Shown here: in pieces, positions 1 to 5,803 of the stretch
Layout of the letters: each line of letters starts with the position of its first letter
Numbering within the stretch: the first letter of the stretch is position 1
DNA from: Flavobacteriaceae bacterium
GTDB taxonomy: Bacteria > Bacteroidota > Bacteroidia > Flavobacteriales > Flavobacteriaceae
Assembly: GCA_027068695.1 (NCBI GenBank)
Contig: JAMOMG010000179.1
Location: 1 to 5,803 of the forward strand
Reading direction: 5' to 3'
DNA: 5,803 bases
The notes under the pieces: model-generated
Told to the model about the DNA's origin: nothing
Database searches by the model: none
The model's input: the letters and a program-made list of their open reading frames with translations, nothing else
Made by a program: the position numbers and the translations under genes

Positions 1-2818
1 CTGCAATTCCAGATTTATTTTCTAACTGTTTTAATAAATCATATTTGGCTTTCAAAACTTCAGAAGCTATTTTTACTCTAGGGTCATACTCAACATTAAT
101 TGTTTCACTAACGGTTTTATTACCAGCATGAAGCTTTATAGTATATGTGCCTGGTAAAACGGTTATTCCACGTGGTTCAGGAGCATTCTTTTTCGCTTTT
201 TGTCTTGAAGGCATCCTTTCCCCCTTTTCTCCTAACCCCCAATATATTCTGTGTAGTCCATTTTTCTTAGGAGCTTTCATTTTAATACTTCGGATAAGTT
301 TGTTTTTATCATTGTAAACTTCAAAGAAAATAGAATCAAATTTTACAGCCTGTTTTTCTGATTTCACCGTTGTTGTTTTTAAACTTTTTTTCTTTTTTGT
401 CGAAGTTTTTTTAATTTTTTTAATTTCGGGTTTGTTAAAAACGTATGTTATCATAGCTCCTTTACGTCTATTATCTCCATTAAAAAGGGCATTTGCTCCA
501 AAACGAGTACCTGAAGGTTGCTGATTTTGTGTTATAAAAGCAGGTGGAGGAGTAAACACATGCAATGTTTTATCAATTATAGATTTGCCTTCTTTTGCCA
601 TTGCTCTAAAAGGCCTGATATCATCTAAAATATAGATGGCTCTTCCAAAAGTTCCAATTACTAAATCTTGTTCACGTGGTTGAATTGCTAAATCCATTGT
701 AGAAACTTCAGGGAAGTTATTGATCCATTTTGTCCAAGTTTTACCCTCGTCAATGCTTATGTATAAACCGTATTCAGTACCTAGAAATAATAGGTTTGCT
801 TCCTCAGTATCTTGCACAATTGCTAGAGAGTACCCAAATGTTTCAGGTTTTCCTTTCAATATATTTTCCCATGTTTTCCCAAAGTCTTTTGTTTTAAATA
901 AATAAGGTTTAAAATCAAAAAGCCTGTAATTATTTACAATTATATACGCCTCACCTTTGTTAAATTTTGAAGCTCTAATTTGAGGAATCCAACTTCCTTT
1001 AGGCAAACCCTTAATATTATTGGTTACATTCTCCCAAGTTTTACCTCCATCTTTTGTAAGTTGAACATTTCCATCATCAGTGCCTACCCAAAGAAGATTT
1101 TCATCTAAAGTACTTGGTTCAATAGCCAAAATAGTACAATGATTTTCGGCACCGGTTGCATCCATAGTCAATCCGCCACTTTCAAATTGTTTTTGTTGTT
1201 CTTTATTATTTGTTGTTAAATCTGGAGAAATTATTTCCCAAGTGTAACCTTTATCGGTTGATTTATGTACAAACTGACTACCAAAATAAAGTGTTTTATT
1301 ATCAAAAGGATTTATAGCAATTGCCGCATTCCAATTAAAACGAAGTTTCATATCAGGATTTGGATGGGTAGGCCTAATTCCTTTGACATAGCCTGTTTCT
1401 CTATCGTATCTACCAACATAACCTTGTTGAGACATCCCATATCCATATCTTGAATTTTCTGGATCAGGAACTACATCAAATCCATCTCCAAACAAAATTT
1501 CTTGCCAATAAGAATTTCGAATGCCTTGATCTTTTAAAACATAAGCAGGACCTACCCAAGAACCGTTATCTTGCATACCTCCATAAACATTATAAGGGAA
1601 ATCATTATCAACGCTAATATGATAAAATTGACCAATAGGTAAATTTTCAACAAAACGCCAGTTTTTACCTCTATCATGTGTTATATTTAAACCGCCATCA
1701 TTTCCGTCTATCATAAAATTCGGGTTTGTAGGGTGTATCCACCAAGCATGATGATCTGGATGCACACCTTTTGAAGTGCCGTAAGCGGGCATTAATTGTT
1801 TGAATGATTTACCACCGTCTTCACTAACATTAACAAAAGTAAAAACAGAATAAACTCTATTTTCATTAATAGGATCAACATAAATATCAGAATAGTAAAA
1901 AGGTCTATTTCCAATTCCTCCAGAACCTCTTCCACTAGATTTATCATTTATTTTTTTCCATTTAAATCCCCCATCTTCAGATTTGTATAGTGCATTTTTT
2001 TTAGCTTCAACCAATGCATAAATAATTTTAGTATTACTCGGAGCAATTGCAATACCAATTCTACCTAAATTTCCTTCAGGTAAACCATCCTTATCTGTTA
2101 TTTTTTTCCAATTTTCACCACCATCGTATGTAATGTACAGACCAGATCCTTTCCCTCCAGATTTAAAAGTCCAAGGTTTACGTTGATGTTCCCACATTGC
2201 AGCAATTAATTTATTAGGATTGTTGGGGTCTACTACCAAATCAGCACAACCAGTTTTGTTATTAACAAATAATGATTTTGTCCAGGTTTTACCTCCATCA
2301 GTTGTTTTAAATACACCACGCTCAGGGTGTTCACCCCAAGGAGAACCAATTGCTCCAACGTAAACAGTATTAGGGTTGTCCTTATCAATTATAATTTTAT
2401 GAATATTTCGTGTTTTTTCTAAACCCATTAATTTCCAAGTTTTACCAGCGTCTAAGCTTTTGTATAAACCATAACCGCCAGTTAAGCTATTTCTTGGGTT
2501 TCCTTCTCCTGTTCCAATCCAAATAACATCAGGGTTACTTTGTTGAATTGCAATTGAACCTATTGACATTGGCCCATATTTATCAAAAATAGGTTTCCAG
2601 TTAATACCTCCACTTTCAGATTTCCATAATCCACCTGAAGCAGAACCAACATACATGATATTAGGACTTTCAGTAACCACATCAATAGCTGTAATTCTAC
2701 CGCTCATACCAGCAGGACCGATAGATCTGGTTTTAATATCTTTGAATTTAGCGATATCAAATTGTTGAGAAAAAGTAGTAAATGAAACAAAAAGAATGAG
2801 TAAAGTTAAATTTTTCAT
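1..2818 (-). CDS. Secreted Asp-box (BNR/VPS10-like) beta-propeller protein, 3' end beyond window
   Basis: The frame stays open for 939 codons from ATG at 2818 to the window edge, so the C-terminus is missing. Residues 1-17 (MKNLTLLILFVSFTTFS) form a Sec signal peptide with no lipobox Cys, so export to the periplasm or beyond is expected. Residues from about 30 to 735 carry eleven Asp-box motifs of the form S/T-x-D-x-G-x-T-W, for example KSLDAGKTW (120-128), LTKDGGKTW (587-595) and ISIDEGKTW (687-695), as in seven- to ten-bladed sialidase/sortilin propellers. Other family-typical segments are HPDHHAWW (353-360) and GMQDNGSW (414-421). Residues 798-822 are a lysine-rich linker. Residues from about 825 to 912 look like an Ig-like beta domain, with RGITVLPGTYTIKL at 883-896. 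Such proteins are often annotated 'glycosyl hydrolase', but Asp-boxes are structural and no catalytic set is evident, so enzymatic function is unproven. The start is supported by the signal peptide. A type IX secretion tail could lie outside the window. Confidence 0.9.
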   Translation of the reverse strand, partial: MKNLTLLILFVSFTTFSQQFDIAKFKDIKTRSIGPAGMSGRITAIDVVTESPNIMYVGSASGGLWKSESGGINWKPIFDKYGPMSIGSIAIQQSNPDVIWIGTGEGNPRNSLTGGYGLYKSLDAGKTWKLMGLEKTRNIHKIIIDKDNPNTVYVGAIGSPWGEHPERGVFKTTDGGKTWTKSLFVNNKTGCADLVVDPNNPNKLIAAMWEHQRKPWTFKSGGKGSGLYITYDGGENWKKITDKDGLPEGNLGRIGIAIAPSNTKIIYALVEAKKNALYKSEDGGFKWKKINDKSSGRGSGGIGNRPFYYSDIYVDPINENRVYSVFTFVNVSEDGGKSFKQLMPAYGTSKGVHPDHHAWWIHPTNPNFMIDGNDGGLNITHDRGKNWRFVENLPIGQFYHISVDNDFPYNVYGGMQDNGSWVGPAYVLKDQGIRNSYWQEILFGDGFDVVPDPENSRYGYGMSQQGYVGRYDRETGYVKGIRPTHPNPDMKLRFNWNAAIAINPFDNKTLYFGSQFVHKSTDKGYTWEIISPDLTTNNKEQQKQFESGGLTMDATGAENHCTILAIEPSTLDENLLWVGTDDGNVQLTKDGGKTWENVTNNIKGLPKGSWIPQIRASKFNKGEAYIIVNNYRLFDFKPYLFKTKDFGKTWENILKGKPETFGYSLAIVQDTEEANLLFLGTEYGLYISIDEGKTWTKWINNFPEVSTMDLAIQPREQDLVIGTFGRAIYILDDIRPFRAMAKEGKSIIDKTLHVFTPPPAFITQNQQPSGTRFGANALFNGDNRRKGAMITYVFNKPEIKKIKKTSTKKKKSLKTTTVKSEKQAVKFDSIFFEVYNDKNKLIRSIKMKAPKKNGLHRIYWGLGEKGERMPSRQKAKKNAPEPRGITVLPGTYTIKLHAGNKTVSETINVEYDPRVKIASEVLKAKYDLLKQLENKSGIA
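734..2623 (-). repeat. Eleven Asp-box (BNR) repeats within the propeller region
   Basis: In the protein encoded on the minus strand, Asp-box motifs start at residues 66 (degenerate, KSESGGINW), 120, 171, 229, 279, 331, 379, 519, 587, 642 and 687. The usual interval is 50 to 60 residues, with a larger gap of 140 residues between the boxes at 379 and 519. At DNA level they appear on the + strand as recurring variants of ccaagttttacctccatc, for example near 1034, 2282 and 2435. These repeats come from protein-level blade structure and are not a mobile or tandem DNA repeat. Confidence 0.85.
2768..2818 (-). other. Signal peptide of the Asp-box protein
   Basis: The first 17 codons encode Met-Lys-Asn followed by a hydrophobic stretch (LTLLILFVSF) and a small-residue exit TTFS before QQFD. 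Cleavage after Ser17, or one residue later, fits signal peptidase I. Endings such as 'FSQ' are common in Flavobacteriia exported proteins. There is no Cys at the +1 position, so a lipoprotein is unlikely. The exact cleavage site is inferred. Confidence 0.8.
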
Positions 2819-2883
2819 TTGGTTGGTTTTTGTTGATTTTTATTTAATCACTAAATATAAAAAAATGCCGAGCAAAGAAATGT

Positions 2884-2917
2884 TAAAGTTATTATAAATA
2901 TAGAGTGCTTAAGCAAA
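2884..2917 (-). promoter_or_regulatory. Candidate Bacteroidota-type promoter of the Asp-box gene
   Basis: Read on the minus strand, TTTG (2917-2914) is followed after 22 bases by TAACTTTA (2891-2884). This resembles the Bacteroidota housekeeping pattern of a TTTG-like -33 box and a TAnnTTTG -7 box, with the last base not matching. Transcription would then begin roughly 60 bases before the ATG at 2818. The -33 box overlaps the T-tract of the sdh terminator. A second -7-like string, TATATTTA (2859-2852), has a TTTG only 13 bases upstream, which is too close. In this AT-rich gap such matches arise easily, so the assignment is weak. Confidence 0.25.
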
Positions 2918-2948
2918 AATAAAACAGCCATCAATTAATGGCTGTTTT
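2915..2948 (-). terminator. Rho-independent terminator of the sdhCAB operon
   Basis: A perfect 11-bp inverted repeat pairs 2921-2931 with 2938-2948 (AAAACAGCCAT / ATGGCTGTTTT) around a 6-base loop. On the minus strand the stem is followed by a T-rich tail, TTTT-A-TTTTT, ending at 2915. The hairpin lies 26 bases past the sdhB stop codon. This is where an operon terminator is expected, and it separates sdhB from the downstream Asp-box gene. Confidence 0.9.
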
Positions 2949-2974
2949 TATAATCAAATTAATTTCAAATAATA

Positions 2975-3721
2975 TTATTTGCTAATACATTTAGCTCTAT
3001 TGTATTCATAATTCATTCTAGCAATATCTAGTAATTGAACTTCTTGTGGGCAGACTACTGCACAGGCTCCGGTATTTGTACAGCTACCAAAACCTTCTTC
3101 GTCATGAGCATTTACCATCCATAATACGCGTTCACTACGTTCTATTTTACCTTGAGGTAATTTAGCCAGATGTGCTACTTTAGCAGACACAAATAATGCC
3201 GCAGAAGAATTCTTACATGTTGCTATACAAGCTCCACAACCTATACAAGCAGCACTGTCAAATGCACTTTCAGCAATATCATGGTGAATTGGAATTGCAT
3301 TTGCTTCAGGAGCCATACCGGTAAAAGATGAAATATACCCACCAGCTTGAATGATTTTATCCATAGAGCTTCTATCAACTTTTAAATCTCTAATTACAGG
3401 AAAAGAATTGGCTCTAAAAGGTTCAATAGTTAACGTATCGCCATCTTTAAAAGAACGCAAATGAGTTTGACAAGTTGTATAATGAGATTCAGGACCATGT
3501 GCCTGTCCATTAATTACTAATGAACATTGTCCACAAATTCCTTCACGGCAATCATGGTCAAATTCTACAGCAGGTTCTCCTTTGACTGCCAGTTGCTCAT
3601 TGAGTACATCTAACATTTCTAAAAAAGACATATCAGAACTTAAATCTAATAATTTATAGGTTACTAATTTTCCTTTGGTTTTGGCATTTTCTTGGCGCCA
3701 TATTTTAAGTGTCAGTTTCAT
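2975..3721 (-). CDS. sdhB: Succinate dehydrogenase/fumarate reductase iron-sulfur subunit
   Basis: This 248-residue protein is the electron-transfer subunit of complex II. It sits on the cytoplasmic face of the inner membrane between SdhA and SdhC. The N-terminal ferredoxin-like domain (about 1-110) has [2Fe-2S] ligands C58, C63, C66 and C84, in CREGICGQC and YTTC. The C-terminal helical domain has [11 protein letters not shown] at 159-169, then C214, C220 and C224. By comparison with the E. coli protein, C159, C162, C165 and C224 bind [4Fe-4S], while C169, C214 and C220 bind [3Fe-4S]. All eleven ligands are present, so the protein should be functional. The length is normal for the family. 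The start is 8 bases after the sdhA stop, preceded by AAAAGATT, which is only weakly purine-rich. It is the last gene of the operon, and a terminator follows. Reductase versus dehydrogenase direction cannot be told from sequence, but a TCA-cycle role is likely in a respiring flavobacterium. Confidence 0.97.
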   Translation of the reverse strand: MKLTLKIWRQENAKTKGKLVTYKLLDLSSDMSFLEMLDVLNEQLAVKGEPAVEFDHDCREGICGQCSLVINGQAHGPESHYTTCQTHLRSFKDGDTLTIEPFRANSFPVIRDLKVDRSSMDKIIQAGGYISSFTGMAPEANAIPIHHDIAESAFDSAACIGCGACIATCKNSSAALFVSAKVAHLAKLPQGKIERSERVLWMVNAHDEEGFGSCTNTGACAVVCPQEVQLLDIARMNYEYNRAKCISK

Positions 3722-3729
3722 AATCTTTT

Positions 3730-5643
3730 TTATTTATATGAGCGTACTGTTGGTGTAACTTCTGTAAATTCTAATGGTTCTTTATGTAGTTTCCAGTTTT
3801 CTCCTTCTTGCCATTCCCAAGCTGAAGAAAACATAAAATTTTTATCATCTCGCATGGCTTCACCTTCAGGAGTTTGATAATCTTCTCTGAAATGAGCTCC
3901 ACAACTTTCTTTTCTTTCTAGAGCATCTACGGCCATTAATTCAGCTATTTCTAGATAATCAGCTAAACGACCAGCTTTTTCTAATTCAGAATTTGGACCA
4001 TTTTCATTACCGGGTATTGCAGCATTTTCCCAAAATTCTTTACGTAGTTTTTTAATTTCTTCAATAGCCCAAATTAAACCTTTTTCGTTTCGTGACATAG
4101 CCACTTCTTTGAACATAATTTTGCCTAAGCGTCTATGAATTTGATCAACAGGCATAGTTCCTTTAATGGATAATAATTTTTTAACCTGTTCTTTTACTGC
4201 TTTTTCAGCTTCTTCAAATTCAGGACTATCTGTTGAAATTTTTCCGGTTCTAATTTCATCAGCTAAATAATTTGAGATGGTATTAGGTAAAATAAAATTA
4301 CCGTCAACTGATGCTTGTAAAAGAGAATTTGCACCTAAACGATTTGCTCCGTGATCAGCAAAATTAGCTTCTCCAACCGCAAATAATCCAGGAATTGTGG
4401 TTTGAAGTTCGTAATCAACCCATAAACCACCCATAGAGAAATGAGCTGCAGGTGATATTTTCATAGGCTCTTTATAAGCGTTTATAGCAGTAATTTTCTC
4501 ATACATTGTAAAAAGGTTTCCATATCTTTCTTTAATGGTTTCTTTCCCTAATTTTTCAATAGCTGTTTTAAAATCTAGATAAACAGCATTTTTTAAAGGG
4601 CCTACACCATGACCTGCATCCATTCTTTCTTTTGCGGCTCTTGATGCCACATCACGAGGAACCAAATTACCAAACGCAGGATATCTTCTTTCTAGGTAAT
4701 AATCTCTGTCTTCTTCAGGAATATCTCCAGGTTTTCGATTGTCATCTTTGTTTTTAGGCACCCAAATACGACCATCATTTCGAAGAGATTCTGACATTAA
4801 AGTTAATTTAGATTGATGTTCTCCAGATTGAGGAAGTGCTGTAGGATGAATTTGTGTCCAAGAAGGGTTTGCAAAATAAGCTCCCTTTTTATGAGCACGC
4901 CAGTTTGCGGACCCATTTGAATTCATTGCTAAAGTGGATAAATAAAATATTTTACCAAAACCACCTGTTCCAAAAACCACTGCATGAGCAGCATGACGTT
5001 CAATTTCACCAGTGTCTAAATTACGAGCAATAATACCTCTGGCTTTTCCATCTACCACAACAAGATCTAAAATTTCATGGCGTTTGTATTGTTTTAGATT
5101 TCCAATTTTAACTTGCTTCATCATAGCTTGATAAGTGGCCATTAATAATTGTTGACCAGTTTGACCACGAGCATAAAAAGTACGAGAAACTAATACGCCT
5201 CCAAAAGAACGATTGCTTAAGTAACCACTATACTCACGCCCAAATGGAACACCCTGAGCAACCATATGGTCAATTAAATCGACAGAAACTTCAGCCATTC
5301 TATAAACATTGGCTTCACGTGACCTAAAATCACCTCCTTTAATGGTGTCGTAAAACATTCTATAAACATTGTCTCCGTCATTTTTATAATTTTTTGCAGC
5401 GTTAACACCACCTTGAGCTGCAACAGAATGTGAGCGCCTAGCTGAATCTTGAAAAAAGAATACTTTTACGTTGTACCCTAATTCTGCTAATGAAGCGGCG
5501 GCTCCACCACCAGACAAACCTCCACCAACTACAATTATATCTAATTTTTTTCGATTTGCAGGATTTACAATATGTGTTTTAGCAAGGTAATTTTGCCATT
5601 TATCTTTTAAAGGACCTACAGGAATTTTTGCATTAAGAGCCAT
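3730..5643 (-). CDS. sdhA: Succinate dehydrogenase/fumarate reductase flavoprotein subunit
   Basis: This 637-residue catalytic subunit interconverts succinate and fumarate using covalently bound FAD. The FAD-binding Rossmann motif is [14 protein letters not shown] at 38-51. His72 in [11 protein letters not shown] is the expected 8-alpha-linked FAD ligand. Active-site residues match the family: His266 (QIHPT), Arg330 (LVPRDVASR, the proton-shuttle arginine), His401 (HFSMGG) and Arg435 (GANRLGANS). The C-terminal domain carries the [10 protein letters not shown] segment (579-588), close to the conserved form of long type B enzymes. The N-terminal extension before the Rossmann fold (about 36 residues, with GPLKDKW at 10-16 and VNPANRKK at 26-33) is as I recall it from Bacteroidota SdhA and supports the chosen start. 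The ATG lies 9 bases after the sdhC stop, and sdhB follows after 8 bases. No frameshift or missing key residue is seen. Confidence 0.97.
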   Translation of the reverse strand: MALNAKIPVGPLKDKWQNYLAKTHIVNPANRKKLDIIVVGGGLSGGGAAASLAELGYNVKVFFFQDSARRSHSVAAQGGVNAAKNYKNDGDNVYRMFYDTIKGGDFRSREANVYRMAEVSVDLIDHMVAQGVPFGREYSGYLSNRSFGGVLVSRTFYARGQTGQQLLMATYQAMMKQVKIGNLKQYKRHEILDLVVVDGKARGIIARNLDTGEIERHAAHAVVFGTGGFGKIFYLSTLAMNSNGSANWRAHKKGAYFANPSWTQIHPTALPQSGEHQSKLTLMSESLRNDGRIWVPKNKDDNRKPGDIPEEDRDYYLERRYPAFGNLVPRDVASRAAKERMDAGHGVGPLKNAVYLDFKTAIEKLGKETIKERYGNLFTMYEKITAINAYKEPMKISPAAHFSMGGLWVDYELQTTIPGLFAVGEANFADHGANRLGANSLLQASVDGNFILPNTISNYLADEIRTGKISTDSPEFEEAEKAVKEQVKKLLSIKGTMPVDQIHRRLGKIMFKEVAMSRNEKGLIWAIEEIKKLRKEFWENAAIPGNENGPNSELEKAGRLADYLEIAELMAVDALERKESCGAHFREDYQTPEGEAMRDDKNFMFSSAWEWQEGENWKLHKEPLEFTEVTPTVRSYK

Positions 5644-5652
5644 AATTCTATT

Positions 5653-5803
5653 TTATTTAAAGTAAAGAATGATTGGGATAATAGCATATAATATTGCCAT
5701 AACTAAACTAAAGCATAGCGCTATATACTTAATAATTTTCATTATTTTTTTAGGATATATTCCCAAAGAACGATGTGCACTTTCAATACCATGAACTAAG
5801 TGA
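5653..5803 (-). CDS. sdhC: Succinate dehydrogenase cytochrome b anchor, C-terminal 49 residues only
   Basis: Only the last 49 codons and the TAA stop are inside the window; the 5' part lies beyond 5803. The visible peptide begins HLVHGIESAHRSLGIYPKK and continues with one hydrophobic segment (about residues 24-48) ending ILYFK. This fits the end of helix IV and the final helix V of a type B anchor, the single-polypeptide, di-heme b form used by Bacteroidota. One of the two histidines in HLVHG is a plausible axial heme ligand, but which one cannot be decided from the fragment. Identity rests mainly on the position 9 bases upstream of sdhA and on the HxxHG-x(3)-A-x(2)-SLG pattern. No second anchor gene (sdhD) lies between it and sdhA, as expected for type B. 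Confidence 0.88.
   Translation of the reverse strand, partial: HLVHGIESAHRSLGIYPKKIMKIIKYIALCFSLVMAILYAIIPIILYFK

Larger units (their letters stand above)
2819..2974. other. Intergenic gap between sdhB and the Asp-box gene
   Basis: These 156 bases hold the sdh terminator and a candidate promoter. The leader of the Asp-box gene reads AATCAACAAAAACCAACCAA directly before its ATG. The leader is A-rich with no Shine-Dalgarno match, as is usual in Bacteroidota. I see no tRNA, riboswitch or small open frame of note here. Confidence 0.7.

Noticed and set aside
720..905. A 61-codon plus-strand open frame.
   Set aside because: It lies wholly antisense to the well-supported Asp-box coding frame, has no start-site signal and no recognisable protein features.
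1265..1453. A 62-codon plus-strand open frame.
   Set aside because: It is antisense to the Asp-box gene, where the minus-strand frame is continuous and family-like. Its basic, Ile-rich sequence looks like a shadow of AT-rich DNA.
739..2300. Recurring ccaagttttacc-like strings that might suggest dispersed DNA repeats or a CRISPR-like array.
   Set aside because: They are degenerate, unevenly spaced and always fall on the codons of Asp-box motifs in a single reading frame.
3692..3877. A 61-codon plus-strand open frame spanning the sdhA/sdhB junction.
   Set aside because: It overlaps the conserved ends of two certain genes on the other strand and resembles no known protein.
5296..5371. A 16-base direct repeat, cattctataaacattg, at 5296-5311 and 5356-5371, exactly 60 bases apart.
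   Set aside because: Both copies encode Asn-Val-Tyr-Arg-Met in frame in sdhA (residues 92-96 and 112-116), which are conserved positions in the family. The repeat is explained by protein sequence and is not a regulatory or mobile element.

Overview
The window is a low-GC stretch from a member of the phylum Bacteroidota, most likely the family Flavobacteriaceae. The grounds are the strongly AT-rich DNA, start regions that are A-rich and lack a clear Shine-Dalgarno sequence, a Flavobacteriia-type SdhA/SdhB pair with a single type B membrane anchor, and a secreted Asp-box (BNR/VPS10-like) propeller protein of a kind common in this phylum. The species cannot be named from this sequence alone. All four genes lie on the minus strand, so they are transcribed from high to low coordinates. 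Coding density is high, and the only real intergenic gap is about 156 bases.

Region 1 (5803 down to 2975) is the succinate dehydrogenase / fumarate reductase operon in the order sdhC-sdhA-sdhB. Only the last 49 codons of sdhC, the membrane cytochrome b anchor, are inside the window. sdhA (flavoprotein) and sdhB (iron-sulfur protein) are complete. The genes are separated by only 9 and 8 bases, so they are almost certainly co-transcribed. Together they encode the TCA-cycle and respiratory complex II. SdhA oxidises succinate on FAD, SdhB passes electrons through its [2Fe-2S], [4Fe-4S] and [3Fe-4S] centres, and SdhC hands them to quinone, presumably menaquinone, in the inner membrane. All expected FAD-linking, catalytic and cluster-ligating residues are visible.

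Region 2 (2974 to 2819) holds a strong rho-independent terminator that closes the sdh operon. It also holds the probable promoter and leader of the next gene.

Region 3 (2818 down to 1, continuing beyond the window) is one very long open frame. It encodes a Sec-exported protein with eleven Asp-box repeats, related to the proteins often annotated as 'glycosyl hydrolase' or 'sortilin/VPS10-like'. Its C-terminus is cut off by the window edge. No functional link between this protein and the sdh operon is evident. The terminator between them suggests separate transcription.

I see no RNA gene, mobile element, CRISPR array or integration site. I do not see evidence for a previously undescribed system. 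The points most worth a second look concern the unassigned function and the lysine-rich insertion of the Asp-box protein.
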